From Dryas octopetala (taxonomy: Eukaryota; Streptophyta; Magnoliopsida; Rosales; Rosaceae), in contig OY992840.1 of NCBI GenBank assembly GCA_963921425.1, forward strand, positions 3,660,501-3,724,500: a stretch of DNA of 64,000 nt, read 5' to 3'. Within the stretch, counting starts at the first letter, position 1, and every line of letters starts with the position of its first letter. The notes beneath the pieces are model-generated. The model had not been told where the DNA came from. It ran no database searches and worked only from the letters and a program-made list of their open reading frames with translations. The position numbers and the translations under genes were made by a program. Below, one piece after another: positions 58,657-64,000 of the stretch.

Positions 58657-61567
58657 TGTAACGACCTGACCCAAAGTTGACTTTTAAAACTAATGGACTT
58701 TCGTCTTTGACCTTGGGTCCGTTTGATAGATCTCCAGTCTACGAGTTCGTAGACACGAAGCACGTACAAAACAGAGTTATAGTTTGAGAGATACGAGCAT
58801 TTGAAGGGAAGGGCAATTTTGTAATTTTGTAGGAGTGGGTTTTAAATACCCAAAATCCAGAAATTTCTGGACACTCTCTTTCCTCTCTCCCCTCTCCCCG
58901 ATACTCTCTCTCTCTTTCTCTCTCTCGCCCATTCAGCACCGCCGCACTGTCACCGGCGCGTGGCCGCGCGTCCGGCGGCGGATGGAGGCGGACGAAAGCT
59001 CTCCGAGCTCGCCTCTCCTCCCTCCTCCTTCCTCTGTGCATCGTTTAGCCCAGAAACCCCCCAGAAATCGAACCCAGTTCAAGTCGATTAGGCCTCCGGC
59101 GACGACTCACCCTTTTTCGGCGGATTTGAGGGCGGCGACCACTTGGGTTTTCTTCCCCAGGCCCCGGCGAGTTCAGCCATGCCACTCCTTGCTCCGGCGA
59201 CCACCCCCGATGGAGAAACGACGCAAAACAGGGCCGATCCTCCTCGCCGGCGATCTGTGTTTTCCGGCCACGATGCGACACCAGACCCACTGGGTCTCAT
59301 TCCTCTCATCACGGCGAGTTCAGCCGTGGTGTCCTCTTGCCCTGACGATGCCCCACGGCGGAGCAATGAGCTCGAGAAGCCAAGCCAGCCGTCGGCTTCC
59401 GCCGTCGATTCCGGCGACTTTTGGCCATCGGTCCAGTTGACAAAATCGATCCTCTAGGTACGGGTAATCTTTCCCCTAAGGTGTTGATGTTCAATTTTGA
59501 GATTTTAGAAATTCGATTTTTGGGTTTATGTCTATTTTGAATATCTTGAAATCGGACTCAAATTTGTGATGTTTATGTGCAATTGAAGGTTCAATTATAT
59601 GATTAGGATTGTTTGGAGTTGAATTTGGATATTTCTAGGTTTGTGCCGCCGCGGCCACCGACGGCTCCGCCACTTGTGGCGGTGAGTTGGGTGGTTTTTC
59701 TTGTTAATCAGCTTCCCCAGGACTCTTAGAGGCCAACCCTAGGGTTTGTTTATGTGTGGGTGAGTATTGTGTGTAATTTGGGGCTGGGTAGCCACCGTGC
59801 GTGGTGGTTACCGCCCATTTCGGTCATTGAACGGCCAAATTGTGAAACCTGAATATTTAAATATTGGTTGTCTGGTCTTAACAGGTATACGGATTCGGAA
59901 AATATAATTTCCGATGCCGTTATGCTGCCGGATTTGGTATCCGAGCAATGGCACTGTGAAGGGTATTTTGGTCTTTTACGTAGTGGAACTGTGAATGATT
60001 CTTATCGGATTTTAATATAGAGTACTGTTATTGAATGGTCTGTTTTGTGTGTTTGTTGCTTTATGTTAGGAAGACTAAGGGTAGGATTTGGATCATGAGA
60101 ATGAATTGATGAGGATCTGAGGTTAAGGAATTAATTGGGAATTTTAGAGTTTGTCATGAGGATAATTGCTGAATTAGGAAGGAAATGTTTATTGTCGAAG
60201 TAAATAAATGATGATTAGGCGATTATTATACCGATTTGATCGAATTGAGTATTGAAGAAGTATTGGTATGATTTGAGTGACAAACAAGTGAAGGGTCGTG
60301 AGTAGAAGTCAATCTCGGAAAGGTTTCGGTGTAGATCGGAGTAAACAGTGAGTGGATTTTGTTTATAATTGATTATTTATACAATGATGATTAAGACGTT
60401 GTGATTTGAGGAGAGACACCTCCTTTTGATGAGTGGGTTTGATAAGGAGAATTTAGAAAAGAATATTTAAAGACTGCTGTGTAAATGCACGTGTTGACCG
60501 GTCGAGCCTGCCTGTGTAAAATGCACGGGATTGTGGCCAGGATGCGAGCCTGCTCGTGCGGAGAGACCCCTCCGTACGAGATTGTGGCCAGGATGCGAGC
60601 CTGCTCGTATGGAGCGACCCTCCGTACGAGACTGTGGCCAGGATACGAGCCTATTCATATGGAGTGACCCTTCCGTACGAGATTGTGGCCAGGATTTGAG
60701 CCTACCCGAGCGCGGGATTGTGGCCAGGACATTGTCTACAGTACAGGTACGAGAATGATGTGAGTTTTAAGAATAAGTGTTTCGAGATATTAGTTTCCAA
60801 GGATAAATTCAGTTCAGAGCTTGATTTACGGTTAAGGGGATTTAAAAGTGGTTTTGAAAGGAGATTTTTGAAAGTAGTTATAAAGCTGGAGGATTTCCAA
60901 GAAACGAAGTGTGTAAAATTAGATAGATGGTTGTTGGGTTGCTTGTATTGCATTTGTTTGCTAGGACTTAGTAAAATCTAGGCTTGAATCGTGAGGACGA
61001 AAATGATGGTGTCTATGCATTGAGGATATTAATTAGGATGTGAATGATTGAGGTTGAGGTTAATGGTTGATGATTAGGCAATTGATTTGTCAGAGTATAA
61101 TTATTATTATTGATGGAATATTAGGTGATTGAAGAATTGTGGACTTATGAGGATTAATTAGTTACGCCTTGGATTTATTGCGGATATTTTGTGAATTATT
61201 TTTGAGTTTGGGGATTGAGAAAATTATTGAGGACAATTATTATTATGTCATTTCACTCATACGAGCTCTAGTGAGCTTACCGGGTTTGTTGTATAACCCG
61301 ATACACCATGGATGTGGTGTAGGATTTGTGTTTTGCAGGTTAAGCAGGCTGAGGAAGCAGTGGGGAGAAGACGAGGCAGTGGGGAGAAGACGAGGCAGTG
61401 GGACCCAGAGAGACTTATTTAATTGTTTTTACTCAGTGGTTTGTTTAAAATGTTTTTGACAGAATTATATTTACTTATGTTGTTGTGTATGGCTCAAAAG
61501 TAAGAGAAAGCAGATTTAACAGTTTGATGTTCAGTATTTTCATGGGCCCGAGGTTTGGGGCGTTACA
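58657..61567 (+). mobile_element. Solo LTR 'B', Gypsy-like, inside Helitron helicase; target duplication TCTAC
   Basis: Begins TGTAACGACC, ends GGGGCGTTACA, 2911 bp, flanked by TCTAC (58652-58656, 61568-61572). Same layout as LTR A: shared lead gacttttaaaactaatggac, CT run near 58900-58925, GC-rich block to 59460 (cgagaagccaagccagcc, cggcttccgcc), hairpin array 60505-60720, cgagctctagtgagctta, and cgggcccgagg-type end. A 20-bp unit gtggggagaagacgaggca is doubled near 61360. No internal region or second LTR. Confidence 0.85.
60505..60730 (+). repeat. Hairpin-forming minisatellite in LTR B, 5 units
   Basis: Units are separated by the near-constant linker attgtggccaggat. Stems: CCTGTGTA/TGCACGGG (60511-60529), CTCGTGCGGA/TCCGTACGAG (60553-60580), CTCGTATGGA/TCCGTACGAG (60604-60630), TTCATATGGA/TCCGTACGAG (60654-60681) and a shrunken CCCG/CGGG (60705-60716). 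Loops are 3-8 bases. Stem sequence differs from LTR A but the fold recurs. Confidence 0.85.
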
Positions 61568-62560
61568 TCTACAAATGATGAACACTTTTCTGAATTATTA
61601 CTTCGTGTTGGCAATGGGGAAGAACATGTGGTCAATGATGACATGATTAAAATACCGGAAAATATGGTTGTATCGTGGGAAAGCGAGCAATCCATTAATC
61701 AACTGATTGCTGAGGTTTTCCGTAATTTGGAAGATCATGTATATGATGCGAGGTACATGGTGGAAAGAGCCTTAATAACCCCTACAAACGAAGTTGTTGA
61801 CATGTTGAATGAAAAGATAATTGGTATCTTTCCAGGTATGGAAAAGACTTTGTATTCATTTGACAAGGTCGAGGACGACACAAGAAATTTGTATCAACCA
61901 GAATTTTTAAATGCAATAACGGTTGGTGGTTTTCCGCCACACAAATTGACGTTCAAGAGAAGTGCTCCAATCATGTTGCTAAGGAATATTAATCCGAAAT
62001 TGGGATTGTTTAATGGTATCAGATTATTGTGCCGTGGTTCTTACCAAAACCTCATTGACGCAGAAATTCTAACTGGGCAATTCGCGGGAACTAGAGTTTT
62101 TCTACCAAAAATTCCTCTAAAGAATGCAGAGACTGCTGGACTCCCATTCAAATTGACAAGGAAGCAGTTTTCAGTTAAATTGAGTTTCTCCTTGACTATA
62201 AACAAATCTCAAGGTCAGACAATACCACACGTAGGTATTTATCTTCCAGATCATGTTTTCAGTCTTGGGCAGTTATATATGGCTTTATCGAGAAAGGTTT
62301 CAAGGTCAACAACTAAGGTTCAAGAGAAAAAAAGGCTCAATAGCCCAGTGAAAGTGGCATTTTTACCAGAAATGTGGTGTACAAAGAAGTTTTGCTCCAA
62401 CCTGATAACGTATGACGTGTCTCTAATAAGCAACCTAATCATATGGATTAGGGTGGTTTTCCCTACAACTTTATTGCCCATTTGCACATATATTTTGAGA
62501 ACTATTTCAATAAATTTAGTAATTGCATTCTCAGTTAATCCATGCCTCAAAAAGTGATAA
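61568..62560 (+). pseudogene. Helitron Pif1-type helicase, back half
   Basis: Continues directly after the LTR target duplication: NDEHFSELLLRVGNGEE, then ALITPTNEVVDMLNEKI, GFPPHKLTFKRSAPIMLLRN, GLFNGIRLLCRG, FPLT-like FSLTINKSQGQTI, and VFSLGQLYMALSRKVSRS (motifs V and VI). The ~240 codons after the LTR are open and well preserved. After 62330 the frame drifts into non-family sequence. Good preservation against the broken front half suggests fairly recent decay. Confidence 0.88.
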
Positions 62561-62821
62561 CATTTACTACAAAGTGCGACGACAATTTGGTCAGAAGGGA
62601 AAAGCCGGCCTCTCGCATGTATTACTTGAGATGAACCCGATACTTAGACTTAGAACAACAACTATTGTAACAAATCAACGGTGTATGCGTAAAAAAGTTG
62701 ATGCCAATCTAAAAAAACATGAAACATTCTCACACTAGAAACAAAAAAACTTCAAAGGTGCACATTAATAAATAGACTGTATGCCCAAAAATTAACGTAT
62801 GCGCAATAGAAAGAGCCGCTT

Positions 62822-62853
62822 CGCACTCGCGAGAGTGAGTGCGGAGAGGCTAG
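62822..62853 (+). terminator. Helitron 2 3'-terminal hairpin and CTAG end
   Basis: CGCACTC (62822-62828) pairs with GAGTGCG (62837-62843), followed by gagaggCTAG and host T. A short GC-rich hairpin just before CTRR is the Helitron transposition stop signal. Confidence 0.8.
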
Positions 62854-64000
62854 TAATTAAATAAAGCTAACTACTGGTGTGGACTACTACACTTTTTAGA
62901 CTTTTTATGTCATGGGAGTCTATTAAAATGGGCCTCCTTACATATTCACATTAAAAAAGTTGGGGATGTTATTGTTTTTTTTGTTTTTGTTTTTGGTGTA
63001 ATGCTCAAATTAAAGTCATCATGTATGCGTTCATATCTTATTTTTTATTTTGTTAATCTCTTGATCAATTAATTGCCAAAAGTACGTAACCTTAATTCCT
63101 TTTTTATTCATTTTAGAAACATAATTTGGGATTTGGGGTTTATGGTTTATGGTTTGGGGTTTGGAACTCGAATTTTCGCTATCTAGAGTTCGGAATTGAA
63201 GCTTCGGGGTTGGGTTCTTGGGTTTAGGGTCGGTGGTTGAGGACTCGACGTTTGCTTTAAATTCATAAAATAAGTTTAAAAAAAATTAAACAGGCTATAA
63301 AAAGAAATAGGGATAATGTGGAAATTAAATTGATAAATAAGATTTAAAGAAAAAAAAAAGGAATACATGATAACTTTTTGGAAATGCCAATACAACCTCC
63401 CATAAAGTTTTATTAAAGATTTTGAAGGCGGCTGGTTACCCATCGAGGTGGCTGCTCAAAATAGTCTTCTACGAGGCATGCCTTATGTACATCATTTCAC
63501 ATTGAGATGAGACCTACCTCATTGTGAGATGATATCGCATAAGACATACCCCATTGAAGAAGTAGTGCAAGCCTACAAATGGTTACTAACCCAACTAGTT
63601 TATTGATCGGACCTATTTGTGCTACCAAAGGAAAAGGAAGGGAAACTTTAAAATGACCCTCTTTTTAGCTTTGCTATCCTCATACTTAAGTTTTATTTGG
63701 ATAGAGTGTAGAGAGAGCAAGAAAAAGAGCCCTTTTAGAATTTTCCAAAAACGAAAAATTCTAGCAATGTATCTAAATCTAGAACCCCACAGCCCAACCC
63801 AGTCCCTAAACGTAGCCCACTTCTCCAGGCCCTGTTCCCCAACCCCTGGGTCTAGAGACCCGTACGCAACCCACTCCCTCCCACTCTCACTTCACTTGTG
63901 CCATTCTGCGTTATGCGTCTCTTCTTTACCCACTGACCCAGGTATTCCTTTTTGTCTTTTTTTAGTTTCTTATTTTATTTTCTAACTTAGGATTTAATTA
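62854..64000. other. No gene seen to right edge
   Basis: 63128-63240 has degenerate TTTGGGG/TTTATGG-type repeats. 63410-63560 includes a small imperfect palindrome (cattgagatgag...ctcattgtgagatg). 63780-63945 is C-rich and could be a promoter or 5' UTR of a gene beyond the window (possible donor at 63950), but nothing can be assigned. Confidence 0.4.

Larger units (their letters stand above)
51158..62853 (+). mobile_element. Autonomous-type Helitron 2 (broken Rep-helicase), interrupted by a solo LTR
   Basis: Left end TATATATAAAGCAAAC...TAGGTGAAATTTT directly follows a Helitron CTAG. Right end has a hairpin and GAGAGGCTAG (62850-62853) followed by T. Between are all parts of a plant Helitron Rep-Pif1 protein, on the plus strand but with stops and a Walker A change. 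Without the solo LTR 58657-61567 and its duplicated TCTAC it is about 8.8 kb. 51400-54300 holds leader sequence and possible captured exons I could not name (for example the frame at 51736-51927). Confidence 0.8.

Noticed and set aside
58835-59494. 201-residue and other frames in LTR B
   Set aside because: Same GC-rich LTR block as in LTR A, open in several frames at once, no domain.
63128-63240. Telomere-like TTTGGGG/TTTATGG words; also AGGGTTT words at 37-70
   Set aside because: Too few and too irregular to call an interstitial telomere array.
1-64000. tRNA, rRNA or other structured RNA genes
   Set aside because: No intact pair of tRNA A and B boxes with a cloverleaf, and no rRNA or snRNA signature, was found by eye.

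Overview
This is nuclear DNA of a flowering plant, most likely a eudicot. Genes have spliced exons, introns are AT-rich, and LTR elements, Helitrons and MITEs are abundant. Several repeats (fold-back MITEs, long LTRs with TGTAACG-type ends) resemble families I associate with Rosaceae, but that placement is an inference. Two host genes are present; almost everything else is transposon-derived.

Layout. 1-8045: 3' end of a JmjC (KDM3/JMJ25-like) histone demethylase gene, plus strand, with a 5.7-kb last-but-one intron holding a decayed Copia copy, a hAT-like fold-back element and LTR scraps. 8046-12509: gene-poor. 12510-14412: two neighbouring solo LTRs, each with a perfect 5-bp target duplication. 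14721-16513: fold-back MITEs and a poly(A) micro-insertion. 16531-25081: a nested stack in which a hAT-like element (8-bp target duplication) holds a 2.8-kb solo LTR, itself split by a 2.6-kb solo LTR, plus a MITE and an unclassified GC-cored element. 25470-33007: a complete ROPGEF14-type gene with seven coding exons and a 5'-UTR intron. 34706-41293: a young, nearly whole Copia element with near-identical LTRs and target duplication TGCAC. 42463-47906: a Mutator-type MITE, LTR scraps, a second GC-cored element and a PIF/Harbinger-type element. 48400-62853: two Helitrons head to tail. The first carries fragments of three host genes (ribonucleotide reductase large subunit, a DUF1421/FLOE-like gene, a SOUL haem-binding gene). 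The second carries the broken Rep-helicase gene, cut by a 2.9-kb solo LTR. 62854-64000: no gene seen.

The observation I rate highest is in the two related solo LTRs (17261-19866 and 58657-61567). Both carry a short tandem array at the same relative place. Unit sequence differs between the arrays, yet nearly every unit can form a hairpin, and some unit-to-unit changes are paired so that the stem survives. All exon and family calls come from reading the sequence by eye; no database search was run.
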